From positions 316,964-380,963 of the forward strand of contig MU001694.1 in the NCBI GenBank assembly GCA_010093515.1: a stretch of DNA of 64,000 nucleotides, in the 5' to 3' direction. The DNA comes from Lineolata rhizophorae. Lineage: Eukaryota > Ascomycota > Dothideomycetes > Lineolatales > Lineolataceae. Position 1 is the stretch's first letter. Each line of letters begins with the position of its first letter. The notes beneath the pieces are model-generated. The model worked only from the letters and a program-made list of their open reading frames with translations. It had not been told where the DNA came from and did not search any database. This document shows positions 23,101 through 33,662 of this stretch, in pieces. The position numbers were made by a program, and so were the translations under genes.

Positions 23101-25100
23101 CTATAGGCAGAGTCACAGAAAAGCGGAGGCGTGAAAATTTCTTTGCGGAAAGAGTGAAAAAAAGCTGTGACTAAGGGAAAGCATCGCGAGGCGGCACATC
23201 CTCCGGGTCTTCAACATTACATAATAGCCCCTTTGGCGCTACTTCGGGCAGTCACCCTATAGCGCGGAGCAGTGAATCGATCGTAAGGTTACCCGTTTGG
23301 GCTTTTGAGAGGACGGAGTGTGGAGACGTCCCTTGTTGGGGTTTGGCGGTCGGGGTGGTGGGCAGACCGTTGAAGCGCTTGCCGTCGATCCGGGATGGGG
23401 GACCAGGGGGCGAATGGGAGGGGTCGGGGTTGTTAGCAAGGAGAGCAGGACGGGCTGGGAAAGGGAACGGAAAGCCGAAAGCCAGCCAAATGCCAGAGGT
23501 GCTTTGAAATCGGGCTCTAACCGAGGTCGAGAACCTCCAACGGCGGTGCATGGCGCCACTGCTTGGGGCGGCCGGGCGGGAGCACGGCGATTGGCGCAGG
23601 GTCGGGGAGGTTCCATGCTGGCCCGTCAGCATCATCGCTGGCGCACGTACAGGATGCATCGCATATCATGTACAGGGTACTCCGTACGCTGGCAGCCATA
23701 CTAGGCTGACTGGAGCGCTCTCGGTTGGCAGCGACGAAGTCACTGCGACGATGACGGGTGGTGACGGGGGAGGGTGTTTGCGGGCGAGCGGGCGTCGGGC
23801 GTCGGGCGTCGGACAATTCGGCGGGCGGGACGGTGGAGTCGGCGGGACTGGAGCAGGGCCAGACCAAGGCGCCGGAGGACGGCCCACGGCACCAGCACCA
23901 GCGGCGGCGATGGCGGCGCCGGGACGGCGATTGGGCGGGCGCGCGGGCGGGCTTGGCGCGGGACTGGCTGGACGAGCGGAGTGGCTCGCCGTGGGCTGAT
24001 GGTTGCATGGGCCGAATCTGGTTTCGTCATGGGCCCCGCGGCTGCGACAATGCGCCCCGGCAGCATTGGAAACGCGGGCGGCCCGGCCTGCTGGGTCGCC
24101 GCTGCCTGAGGGGCCGAGGGCCCGCCGGGGCCCACCGCTCGCTGGGCCTGCCCATGGGCCTGCCGCGCCGCCGGCCCTGGTGCAACGTCGGTACTTGGCC
24201 ACTTAGCGCCACCCGTCGCTCGATTGGTCATGCGCAACCATGCCCGCCAATTGTGCCCGCCATGCTCGCCTTTGTACACTGGGCATACGGCGTACAGCAC
24301 CACTACGTACGTCGCCGCTTTGTATTTTCGACAGTTGGAGGTTTCCCACATATAAACGTCGCTCCTGCAGGTCGGCGCGTCACGCCAGGACGGAAGTAGA
24401 GCTAACGCTAATTCTAACGAGGGAAGAGGGCGCTCTGCGCAGACATGCGTGCAGAGCGGTCGACATCCGTACGGATACCGTACGGCCAATAAACGTACAG
24501 AAAACATCACACTTTATTCAGAGCTATTGTTCGAAGCGTCGAAGGCGAAAATGTAATTGTTATTGTGGGAGAGGGGATGGGAGGAGGGAGACGTGGAGAC
24601 AGAGATTTCATCCCCATTTAATCTAGTATCCGCTAGGAGTAAATTTCCTCGATATGGGAGTCTCTAAGTGTAATTCCCTTTCGGCATACCCAACCACTTT
24701 CCTATCTCATAGTTCTACCATAGGGAGTTATATTAGCTAGATCTAGCCAGGGGAACTATTTATTTGATGATGGTGTATTGCTTAAGTTGCGGGAGGTATT
24801 CTGAACAATCATATATAAATTGTCCATAATTCAAGGGATAAAATGGAATTTTACAATATCTGTAGATAAATATTGGAAATTTGAGTTTAGGGCAGCCCAA
24901 CGGGTTCGATTTTATTTACTTTTTTTTGGGGAGGGGGGGTGGATTTTCGAAAACCCCACTAGGGTTTAACTTCCTCACTCCTCGTCTGGTGAGGAGGTAG
25001 CTGGTAATATTGTCTATGATTCACGATAGGGTAGGGTTGACCCTAGTAGGGTTTGGGTCGAGTTCTCCTATTAGATTAGACGATATTATACTAGGGTAGA
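20151..25100. other. Gene-free stretch
   Basis: I recognise no gene here. Another GC-rich block at about 23.3-24.3 kb opens overlapping Pro/Ala/Arg-rich frames on both strands, which I judge spurious. From about 24.6 kb the base composition turns AT-rich, marking the approach to the repeat island. At 25024-25055 the sequence is rich in TAGGG-type words around the palindrome AGGGTTGACCCT. Confidence 0.45.
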
Positions 25101-25129
25101 GCAGGATGAGCATTTTAAATAAAAAAACC

Positions 25130-25360
25130 CACATAGGGTGGGATTTTAGAAAAGGGTTCCCAAACCCCTAATAGTAATAGGATTAAGCTCCTTCTAAAAG
25201 GTTAAATATAGCTATACTACTACTACCAAAACATTTTTAGTAGTAATGATTCTGATGGCTAATTGGGCTCTAATTGACTCTAATGCCAAAATCACAAATC
25301 CCAATAGAAATCTCACCCCAATAGAAATTCAAACTTTGACCCAATAGACCCCAGCACCAT
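25130..25360 (+). repeat. Dispersed repeat family R2, copy 1
   Basis: About 230 bases align with 30455-30690 on the same strand. Shared landmarks include TTAAGCTCCTTCTAAAAG, TTTTTAGTAGTAAT and CCCAATAGAAAT. Most differences between the two copies are C/T or G/A, as RIP would leave. The full limits and the parent element are not resolved. Confidence 0.7.
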
Positions 25361-25699
25361 ATTGTTAATTATCAAAAAAACAACTTCATCTAACCCACCC
25401 TTAAAAAATGGCCCTATATACTTGACGGACGGGGAGGCTAACCCCCGCCGAAGAAAAGGGGGGGGGGGTGTTGATTTTGATAAACATGCCGAAGAATCCT
25501 ACAATGAACCTAGCCGGGGTTCGGAAATCCTGAAGGCCTACTACAGATCCCGCAGGGGCCTCATAAACTCTCGACAGAGTAAACCCGAATTAAGATAAAC
25601 TAGTTCATGCTTGTCGGGGAGGGGGTCAGCAAATATAATCAACAGCTATTGATATCAAGATATAAATGATTCTTCTTTAGGCCTTTCCAGTGGGGAAAG
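25361..25699. other. AT-rich spacer in the repeat island
   Basis: I see no gene here. The stretch contains a run of ten or more G near 25460 and lies between R2 copy 1 and the end of the oxidoreductase pseudogene. Confidence 0.4.
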
Positions 25700-27195
25700 T
25701 CACGGTAATCGCCTGTGTTCTCTGTCTATGGTTCTCGACCATGCCACGGCGTCGTGGACTCGCGACCACTCATATTCCTTTGAAATATTTTTGGCTTTGC
25801 CGTTCCTGGACCAGCGCGCATACTGTAGCAGGGTAGGGCATTTTATCTAGGAACAGCACAAAAAAAAAAAAAAAAAAAGAACAAAGGAGGAATCACGTCT
25901 TCACTACTACTTCACGGCATCGTGTCTTTTGGACCGGAGAAGCAACTGTTGTATGCTAACTGACTTTTGAGTGATAAGAAGGGAAACAAAAAAATAGAAT
26001 AAAAGTAAAGGCTTTTGGTGTGTGTGTGGGGCCAAGGGCAACTTGAGTGAGAAAAAAAAGGTGATGCACGAAAGTTGTCTGTGAAAGAAAGGAGAAAAAC
26101 CTAACATGCATTTTTTTTATAAAAAAAAAGTTGGGGGTGGCGCCGCTTTACTCCACTACAATACCTCTCGTATAGCTCGGCCACAATCCTAGAACGTATT
26201 GATAGACCCTTTTGCCAGTGCTTTCAATCCCATTCTACTCCTGCAATTTTATCTGTAGCGTGATCGCGCAGTTCAGTTCTGATTGGCTCCACATACGAAT
26301 CGTATTGAAGATATGTACAGCCCTGCGGGGCTGGTCACCTTAAGCTTCCCCTTTCTCGCCGTTAATGGTCCACCCGAACGCCGGTGTTTCCTTAAGCGGG
26401 GGCCCGGACCTGGAAGTTAGGGCCAATGTCGCATTATCATCGATTTTCAACCCGCTCTGCCTGCAGCCGGCCATGGACAGCGATGTAGTCGGGCACGTTC
26501 GATTTCATGGTACCGTGTTGTAGCCCGTCCTTGCATATGACGCCAAGAGTAGGTCGTCGGATTTGCATCCTACCCTGGAAAGAAGCAAATTCGCCTAGCA
26601 CCTCATGCACATAGTCAATCATGTGTGCATATAGGGAATCGTGACCTGATTTTCGCCGACATCTTTCTCAGCGAAGTGCGCCAACCTCTCCGGAAAAGCA
26701 TCGCGACGTAGTAAGTTGCCGGAGGCGCGGATGTCGCTACTTAGCACGCGGCCGAATCCTTGGACTTCAGTGCCGCGGGCGAATATCTGCCTTGAAACCC
26801 GACGATGTTGTTGTCTTGCGATTGACTGCTTTCCAAGACTACCGCTCGCTCGTGGATAGTTCTCAGCTAAAGGCCACTCGACGAAAACGGACTTTCCAGC
26901 TTTGAGCGACGGCTCAACTGCAGGGAAGTGAATGTCGACTCGTGTATTACAGACGAGGTCTACCCCGGGATCTGCGGCCAGGACTGTTGGATCACCATAG
27001 GCTTCCACGCGGGAAGGAAGACCGAAATGTTGTCTTGAGGCCTCCGCCTCTTCGACGGTGGAATTTTGGTACGGCTACAATCCCATAGTGAGATTGGCCG
27101 AGTGGAGAGAGGAGATAGGGTAAGTGTCCCTCGGCCGCCCGGGAGGTCTTGGCGCTCGCGGAGAGGCTAATTAACGCGATGCGAATCCGAGCCAT
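25700..27195 (-). pseudogene. GAL80-like Gfo/Idh/MocA oxidoreductase pseudogene, split by a MITE
   Basis: Reading the minus strand from an ATG at 27195, the pieces in order resemble one Gfo/Idh/MocA-type protein. MARIRIALISLSASAKTS is the Rossmann start. Next, in another frame, comes YGDPTVLAADPGVDLVCNTR with HFPAVEPSLKAGKSVFVEWP, where the E-W-P is typical of GAL80-like proteins. In a third frame lies IDYVHEVLGEFASFQGRMQI, and later KETPAFGWTINGEKG. The last part before the MITE is RIVAELYERY. After the MITE (25823-26161) the C-terminal part KEYEWSRVHDAVAWSRTIDR ends at a stop at 25700-25702. At least three frame changes and several stops show that it is dead. The living family binds NAD(P) and includes sugar dehydrogenases and the galactose repressor Gal80. 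The substrate here is unknown. Confidence 0.75.
25823..26161 (+). mobile_element. MITE copy 1 (TA target site, Tc1/mariner-like)
   Basis: The left end is CTGTAGCAGGGTAGGGC and the right end, read in reverse, is TTGTAGTGGAGTAAAGC. The differences are mostly transitions. TA flanks both ends (25821-25822 and 26162-26163). The length is 339 bases with no coding capacity. An internal block (ATCACGTCTTCACTACTACT, then CACGGCATCGTGT) is shared with copies 2 and 3. An A19 run lies at about 25860-25878. It sits inside the GAL80-like pseudogene. Confidence 0.8.
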
Positions 27196-27834
27196 GTTGT
27201 AGTACGAGCCACTTTCGAAGAACGTGGGAGTTGTGGATAAAAGAACAGCTGAAGCGGTCTGTATAATCTTTCCATCATCCTGGCTTGCATTTATAGCTGG
27301 AATAAGTCTATAAATGGCTACTACGGAAACAAATCCGGGCGTCAAGATCCGGTAATACAAACTGGGCTTGATGATAAATTATAACGGATTGCGGTATAGC
27401 CTTCGTCGAGGCTTGAGTGGATAAGCTTAACTACGGCGGATATCAGGAATAATTGGAGCTTGATGAGGTGCTTTTCCGACTAGGTATATTTCCGTGGAAG
27501 TCGTCTAGACGTCGCTGTAGCATTTCGGTTGTGCTATATGCGTCCAAGTTAATCCACAATAGGTCAGCGAGATCAGCATTATCTCGTACCTTCAGGGTGT
27601 GTATAATTCACGGAAATGAGATTGGTCAATGAATCCAAGGGAGGATACTAGTTTTGTTGATATATCAAGAGTAATAGAGCGTAGGCGAGGCCAAAATCAG
27701 CAGTTAGCCTGCATGGAAAAGCAATAAGTCTAGGGGGGGATAAGTAATTAAATAGGCTAAACGCGCCCAGTTCCGCGCGGACCTCTATAAGGTATATCGG
27801 AAGCCAGAGACCAGCTAGATAGGTAAATCTTATC
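27196..27834. other. AT-rich spacer, no gene seen
   Basis: This is the region upstream of the pseudogene start. No domain is visible in any frame. It may contain the decayed promoter of the oxidoreductase. Confidence 0.4.
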
Positions 27835-28237
27835 CAGGGTTGGCAACGATACCAATAGTATTACATAAACCGATAGATAGCCGACCGATAGTTGGACCAA
27901 TAGATACCAATACTATTGATTAGCTAATCAATACTTATCAATACCCCGCTTCACCAAAGAAAAATTTTTACGATGCAGCCTACCAAGTACGGCCAATAAG
28001 CAATTAGCTAATAAAATTTAGACCAGCTGCTACAAGTACATATTATTTAATTGCAAAACTAAATTTTCGTACGAAAATAAAGCAAGATAATTTTTTAAAG
28101 TATACTAAAGTAGCATATATTATATGGTAGGGTATTTAAATGCTGCGAAGCCGGAAGTATTGATAATACTACCGATAGATACCGATAGATACCGATACAC
28201 GCTAAGTATCTATCGGTCGCTATCGTTGCCAACCCTG
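27835..28237. mobile_element. hAT-type MITE with perfect 8-base target duplication
   Basis: The left end CAGGGTTGGCAACGATA and the right end TATCGTTGCCAACCCTG are perfect inverted repeats of 17 bases. They are flanked by identical ATCTTATC at 27827-27834 and 28238-28245. CAGGG ends with an 8-base target duplication are the hAT signature. The 403-base body is AT-rich and non-coding, with further GATAGATACC-type subrepeats near both ends. Confidence 0.92.
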
Positions 28238-28779
28238 ATCTTATCTACCGTACGTTCTATGATAAGATTACTATACATTTACTATACATAAATAGTTCCA
28301 CCTGGAACTGAATGGCTTAGACCTCTTCTAATAGGTATAAAGATTACCAAGGAAGAGGTTTAGGTATAAATAAAAGCTACATAACGCCCCGAGGTGCCTT
28401 AGGCCTACTGCTTACCAAAGTCCTTACGTCGAAGCATGGGCCCAAGGGGGTATGTATATAGCACGTGGTCGGGAGTTGGATCCAAAGGTATAAGGATCCA
28501 ACCCCGGTCAACCTTAGATGCAACCTTCTCCGTTTCTCTTGACTAGCTCGCCGACCCTGGCAAAATCGGCCTATGGTTCTGTTCAGAACATCACTTCGGG
28601 AAGCATTCCAAACCCCCACAACTCTGGACCGGTTAACCGACCGAGTTCCAACCTAACATCCTAGTACTCCTCGATAACAGAAAAGGTTATATATAACATA
28701 AAATAGACACCTCCGGAGAGTTGCCGGTATATTTAAAGCTTTACTAGTATATAGTCTAAAAGCGGGAAATATATATTAT
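28238..28779. other. Repeat-island spacer
   Basis: No gene is recognised. The less AT-rich part at 28380-28620 has one 80-codon minus frame without any domain. It may be a piece of an older element, but I could not find paired ends. Confidence 0.35.
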
Positions 28780-29330
28780 ACCGCTAGAGGCCTACCTGAA
28801 GATCTTACAGGCTACGTTCTGTAAACGCCTTCAGGAGACCCGGATTGCCCAAAAAAACTTGATAAGGCTTATACGAGCTTACGAAATATACACCTACGTA
28901 GACGGAGATAGTACTAGTTAGCTAAGAAGAAGGTAGATTAGGTAAACTAACAGTAAGATCAGCTCGGGTGAATACACGGGACTTAAACCCCCTGGAATAC
29001 CCTCTGGTATAAACAAATTCGTGCTAAAGGCCTACCAGGACGTAACCGGAGTACCTCTATATGGTAAGTCTAGGCCTATATAAGGCGGATAAGGGTACTA
29101 TAATACCCGACCAGATGAATACTAATATAGAGGCGGACAATAGATACTCCGATACATTACAGTATACTACCCGGTCCTCTGGGTAATCAGAGAGTAGATT
29201 AGAGATAGTAGAAGAATATAGACTATAGAACTGAGGTAGACTACAAAGATCCCTAGATAGTTCATATAGCTCCAGTAGTTCCAGCTCGCCGGGTTACTAC
29301 TCTATAGAAGAGAGGGTGTCTAAACTAGCT
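28780..29330 (+). other. Decayed coding fossil, perhaps from a mobile element
   Basis: One plus-strand frame keeps a protein-like composition (for example KILQATFCKRLQETRIAQKN) but is broken many times. The pattern fits RIP acting on an old coding sequence. The family is not recognised; a retroelement gag-like origin is only a guess. No paired terminal repeats were seen. Confidence 0.3.
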
Positions 29331-29464
29331 AGGGATAAAAGGCCCCTAGTTATAGTCTCGGGCTACGAGTAGTAAAAGTAAATAAGGCCAATAAAGTCAA
29401 TAGGTTTTTGCCTGTAAATAACTTAGATTAAAGCTCCTTATAAGCACTAGCTTGCACGGGTATA

Positions 29465-29685
29465 CTATAGCAGGGTAGAATATTTTACCTGGAAAAGAAG
29501 GTATGTCAAGTGTATGGTAGCAAGGAAACTTGATTGCATAGGTAATGGTATGGTGGTGGTGGTGGCAGTCTGTAAGTGTCTTAAGAGGGAGAGTGAACTA
29601 AGGAAAGAGTTAATGGAAGTGCTGGGAGTCACGGGTCAACTTTTGAAAAGAGAAAGAGTAAGGGGGGACCTTCTGCTCTACTATA
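29465..29685 (+). mobile_element. MITE copy 4 (short, diverged)
   Basis: The left end CTATAGCAGGGTAGAA and the reversed right end TATAGTAGAGCAGAA match the ends of copy 1 with almost only transitions. TA lies on both sides (29463-29464 and 29686-29687). At 221 bases it is shorter than copies 1 and 2, and its middle differs from theirs. Confidence 0.6.
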
Positions 29686-29733
29686 TACGAGTAATAATAG
29701 TAATAATAATACAATAGGGTACGGTTGACCCTA

Positions 29734-30360
29734 TTATAGTAGGATAGGGCACGGTAAAACACCTCGGAAGCAGCGCAAAGAATAGCGGATAATCACGTCT
29801 TCACTTTCTCACGGCATCGTGTCTCGGTGTAGTAAAACAGCAGTTGTTTCGAACTAACTCTTGAGGTAAAAGAGTGCATGTAGGAAGTAAACTATAGCAA
29901 GGCTGACTTTTGGTGTGTGTATGTATATATAGTGTTGCTGTGTAGAAAGGAAAGAGTGGAGTACTGTAGCAGGGTGGAGCACTTAACCTAGGACCAATAC
30001 CTAAAGAACAAAAGAGGAGTCACGTCGTCACTGCTTCACGGCATCGTACGTTCGAGTTCGGAGGAGCACTGCTGCTTGCTAACTAACTTCTGGTAATGAG
30101 GAGAGGGAGGAAGACAAGAAGAAAAGGAAAGGAAGCTTTTGTGAATGTATGTATGAAAGGCAAAGGCAACTTAACTTGTGTGTATTGAGTGAGTGTTGTT
30201 GAAGGAGAAAACCTAACCTACCTAAAAGGAAAAAAAATCACGTGAAATAAAGAGGAAGCAATTGCCAAAAAGGGGTATTAGTGTCGGCGCCGCCCTACTC
30301 TACTTCAGCACATAAAAGGAGAGCAAGAAAAATCACGTTAAGGAAAAGAAATTTACCCGG
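29734..30360 (+). mobile_element. MITE copy 3, interrupted by copy 2
   Basis: The left end (TTATAGTAGGATAGGGC, with TA at 29732-29733) leads into the shared internal block (ATCACGTCTTCACT, then CACGGCATCGTGTC). At 29961 it is broken by copy 2. After copy 2, the sequence at 30311-30345 (AAAAGGAGAGCAAGAAAAAT, then CACG) resembles the later internal part of copy 2 itself, so it is read as the displaced remainder of copy 3. The right end is lost at the poly-G run. Confidence 0.6.
29964..30308 (+). mobile_element. MITE copy 2, nested inside copy 3
   Basis: The left end CTGTAGCAGGGTGGAGC and the reversed right end CTGAAGTAGAGTAGGGC match copy 1. TA precedes it (29962-29963), while the bases after it read CA, so the duplication is imperfect. 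It is 345 bases long and shares the ATCACGTC/CACGGCATCGT block. Confidence 0.75.
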
Positions 30361-30364
30361 GAGT

Positions 30365-30415
30365 GGGGGGGGGGGGGGGGGGGGGGGGGTCCCCCACCCC
30401 CCTAAAGGGGGGGGG

Positions 30416-30450
<35 letters not shown>

Positions 30451-30451
30451 A
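30365..30451. repeat. Homopolymer block G25 ... T26 A8
   Basis: Twenty-five G at 30365-30389 are followed by short C and G runs, then 26 T (30418-30443) and eight A. A run of 27 C at 30997-31023 lies opposite, so the interval between is bounded by G and C runs like inverted ends. Assembly error in such runs is possible. Confidence 0.8.
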
Positions 30452-30454
30452 CCC

Positions 30455-30690
30455 CGTAGGATGTGATTCTAGGATAGGGTTCCCAAAACCCCAATAGTAA
30501 CAGGGTTAAGCTCCTTCTAAAAGCTTAACTATAGCTATACTACTGCTACCAAAACCTTTTTAGTAGTAATAATTTCGATAGCTAATTAGGCCCTAATTGA
30601 CCCTAATGCCGAGATCGCAAATCGTAATAGAAATCTCGCCCCAATAGAAATTTAAACGCGATCCTACCCCATTAGTAGACAATAATTTTA
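30455..30690 (+). repeat. Dispersed repeat family R2, copy 2
   Basis: This aligns along its length with 25130-25360, mostly with transition differences. Copy 2 keeps more G and C (for example GCCCTAATTGACCCTAATGC), so it looks less mutated. Confidence 0.7.
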
Positions 30691-31202
30691 TGTGTGGTCG
30701 GAGTGGTAGGTAGTAGGTTTTACCCCGAAAAAGGAACGGTAAGGGTCGTTTTCGCCGAAAAGGCCCCGACGTTTGTTAAGGACTTAAGAGTACACTCTAG
30801 ACCTACCCCAAACCCCAACGGGTTATCTCACAATATTAAAATCCTAGGTAACTCACTTTATGAAGAGCTAGTCTAGAGACCTTAAAAATATCGACCTACC
30901 CGCTGGGGTTGTATGAAGAACCCCCATTTACTTTTTACCTCGGCACACAGAAGAGCTTGTAGTGCCTACCTAGATAGTAAATAAAAACCTCAGCAACCCC
31001 CCCCCCCCCCCCCCCCCCCCCCCACCAAAAAAAAATTCCATCAGAAGCGCTGAACTCGAAGAAAAAGGCAGTGATGTTGATGGATATCGTCGACAACTGA
31101 AAATGCCTATATTTCGGTTATGTACCAAGTATATTACGTTCAGTATAGGGGAAAAAAATCATGACTACTAAAGTTCATCGGCGCCATGAATCTTCATTGA
31201 CT
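30691..31202. other. Edge of the repeat island and 3' flank of the lipase gene
   Basis: No gene is recognised. The C27 run is at 30997-31023. The 60-codon frame at 30694-30876 has no domain. Confidence 0.4.
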
Positions 31203-33159
31203 CTATTTCATCTTCTTCCTTTTTCTCTTTGAATCCCCAGCTCCCATCGCCTCATCTCCTCCTACTGATTGCACAATACTTTGAGTGTCCCTCCTAGCTT
31301 CATCTTTTGTGACACCGCCGACGGCTCTACCCACGCCTAACGCAATGCCCCGCTCGCTAATCCCAGCCCCTTCGAGGCTCGTTCGCGAGCCGCTCTTGCT
31401 CATACCTGGAGTGTCCAGACGTCTAGCTCTAGGCCTTTCCGTAGAAAATCCAGAGCCAGGACTGGGCACTCTAGCAGTGTCGGTGCTACCCACATCACCG
31501 GAAGCCGCAGTGGGAGTTGATGGGGGGAAAGATTCCTGAATAGACATCGTTGCGGGGGAATGGACAGTTTGCGAAACCTTCTTCGTTGGATCTGTAGCTG
31601 AGGATTCTTCTGCGGAGTCGGTCGAGTGTAAAATTGGGAAGTCAGGAGTGACTCGGGACCTTGGTGATAGTATCGATTGGGACGGACCGCGGGATGTCTT
31701 ATAGTAGGCACGCAAGTCCTTGCCGGTTGTAGAGCTCGAGGGATGTGCAAAGCGTTCGAGAGCGTCAAAAACATGCGGGAAGACAAAGGTGTCCGTGTCG
31801 GCAGCCCAAAGAAAATCAAGGTGCTCGTAATGGGGGACCTCTTTGACGACCGTGTGGCGCGGGAGTTCCTTAAGCATGACGTTGATGTCTACTAGGCTAT
31901 CCGCTCCTCCATAGACCATGACAATAGGGGTTTTGATGTTTCTAGTTGGAAATTTCGCGACTTTGTAGTACTTTCGTCCATCACCTACGCTGAACATCGT
32001 TGGTGGAAGTTCGTCGTCATACATCTGGAAGGTCGAGTTGCCGATAATCTGGAACCAATGGACTACCGATTTGGTGCTCGTATAGGAATATAGATGGGGA
32101 TAAGCGGCGAGCTTCTGATGTGGAGTAATGTTTTTAGTTTTCCAGCCGAATAGGAAGGCAAGACCAATGTCGATAAACCGGACAAATATTGGGGGATAAA
32201 GTAAGGCTTGCCACATGGTCGCAGAACTAAGGAGTGCTCGGCGCCCAAAAGCCAGGAAAAGCACTTCTGGAGATGCCTTGACGAGCGAATTAACAATACC
32301 ACCACGAAGACCCGGAGGCGACATTGCCGGTGCAAGGGCAATGAAAACGTCAACCTTGTCATTCAACGTCGGGTGAATGGAGAGCGTCGCAAAGGCTTGG
32401 GCAGTGCCTTGACTGAAGCCAACGTACGACAGTGATGGTTGGGCGGTGGTCTTGAGAATGTAGTCGATCGAGTCCGGAATATCGTGAAATGCAAACTGAT
32501 CAATGGAAAAGTTCCAGAAGTTGATCTCCGTAGGGGCGCAATTGACGCATTTCTTGCTGTACTTATTGCCTCTGTTATTGCCGAGCTGATGGTAAACATG
32601 TTAGATGCGCGCTAAGCTGGAGAGTTCACTGAACTAGGTTCCCGTCACTCACCCAGACATCGTAGCCTCTCTCCACAAGGGCAAAGGGCAAGATCCTCTC
32701 GGTTTCAGTCATGCAAACCCAAACTTCACTGTTCATCATCAGGCCGTGGTGCATGTACACAACCTTCTTCTGTAGACTGCCTTCGCCGCAATTGACCCTG
32801 CGATCTTCCTCGCCTCTCCTCCAGCCGAGGCGATGGAGGCCCAGAAGGTAGCCATCACCAGTCTGGACTATGTGTTCCTCGGCGTAGTAGCCGTAGAGCT
32901 CACATAGCTCGACGAAGTCGGCGGCCTGGGCGATCTGAGTGACGATGAGGCGCTTCCGATTACGGCTACGGCGTCCCTGGGGCGACGAAAGATAGTTGAA
33001 GACGCTGCGGGAGCTACGGTAACACAGGTGTAGCAGCGGCGGCGGCAGCAGCAGCGTTACGAGACGCACAAAGCCCTCGAGCACGACGAGGAGTAGTGAG
33101 ACCAGCAAGGCAAGATACTCGCGCAGCGCCAGCCGCCCAATGAACGGCACGCGCGGCAT
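31203..33159 (-). CDS. Steryl-ester hydrolase / acid-lipase-family alpha/beta hydrolase
   Basis: Two exons (33159-32653 and 32585-31203) with a 67-base phase-0 intron give 629 residues. Residues about 10-45 are strongly hydrophobic, suggesting membrane anchoring. The lipase N-terminal domain follows (ELYGYYAEEHIVQTGDGYLL), then YMHHGLMMNSEVW (oxyanion region) and DVWLGNNRGNKYSKK across the splice junction. Catalytic residues visible are Ser227 in GFSQG, Asp398 in GGADSLVD (or Asp402), and His424 in HYEHLDF. The C-terminal 180 residues are Ser/Pro-rich and disordered. Relatives include yeast Yeh1, Yeh2 and Tgl1, which release sterol and fatty acid from steryl esters at lipid droplets or the plasma membrane. 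The gene is divergent from PET191. Confidence 0.93.
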
Positions 33160-33662
33160 TGTGACGGCTCCGCCTCCAGTGAGGGCTACGGCGTACTCGC
33201 GGCGCTGGCCTCACGAATCGGGCGCAGCCTAGGAAATAAAGACGCCTGGACTGCAATTGCACATGCACGTGTGATGCTTTCTATCCCGGCGGCTGGGGCG
33301 GTGAAGCAGCCGCGTGTCGTCAGTCTGCGGTCAAAGCCATGAGCACACAGTTGGCATGTGATTACGGGGTGTTCCTCCCGTGTAGCGCGAGGACATCTAC
33401 TAGGGCCGCCTGGGATTGCCTTGGTGCGTTCCTGGTGCTCCGTAAAAGGCGCCGAATGGACCGAGGCCCATGATACGATTACTAAGGTAAAGATCGAAGC
33501 TCGCTAGTATTATCGCTACGCTATCGTGCAACTCGTCGGCCTCGTTGCTTACCTCTGGCACAGCTGCACTATTCAATTTTGCCCCTGCCTTGGCCGCAAT
33601 GTTCATTAGCGCACGACGCGCCCACACTTTGCTTTGAGGCCCTGCGACCCCAACGCGTCACT
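33160..33662. promoter_or_regulatory. Shared divergent promoter region (lipase / PET191)
   Basis: These 503 bases separate two divergent start codons. A CACGTG E-box lies at 33266-33271, about 110 bases upstream of the lipase start. No other gene is visible. Confidence 0.5.

Noticed and set aside
23666-24510. Minus-strand frames of 178-256 codons
   Set aside because: Compositionally biased (Ala/Pro/Arg) and overlapping with equally long plus-strand frames; no recognisable motif.
25024-25055. Interstitial telomere-like TAGGG words
   Set aside because: Units are irregular and mixed with a palindrome; not a tandem TTAGGG array.
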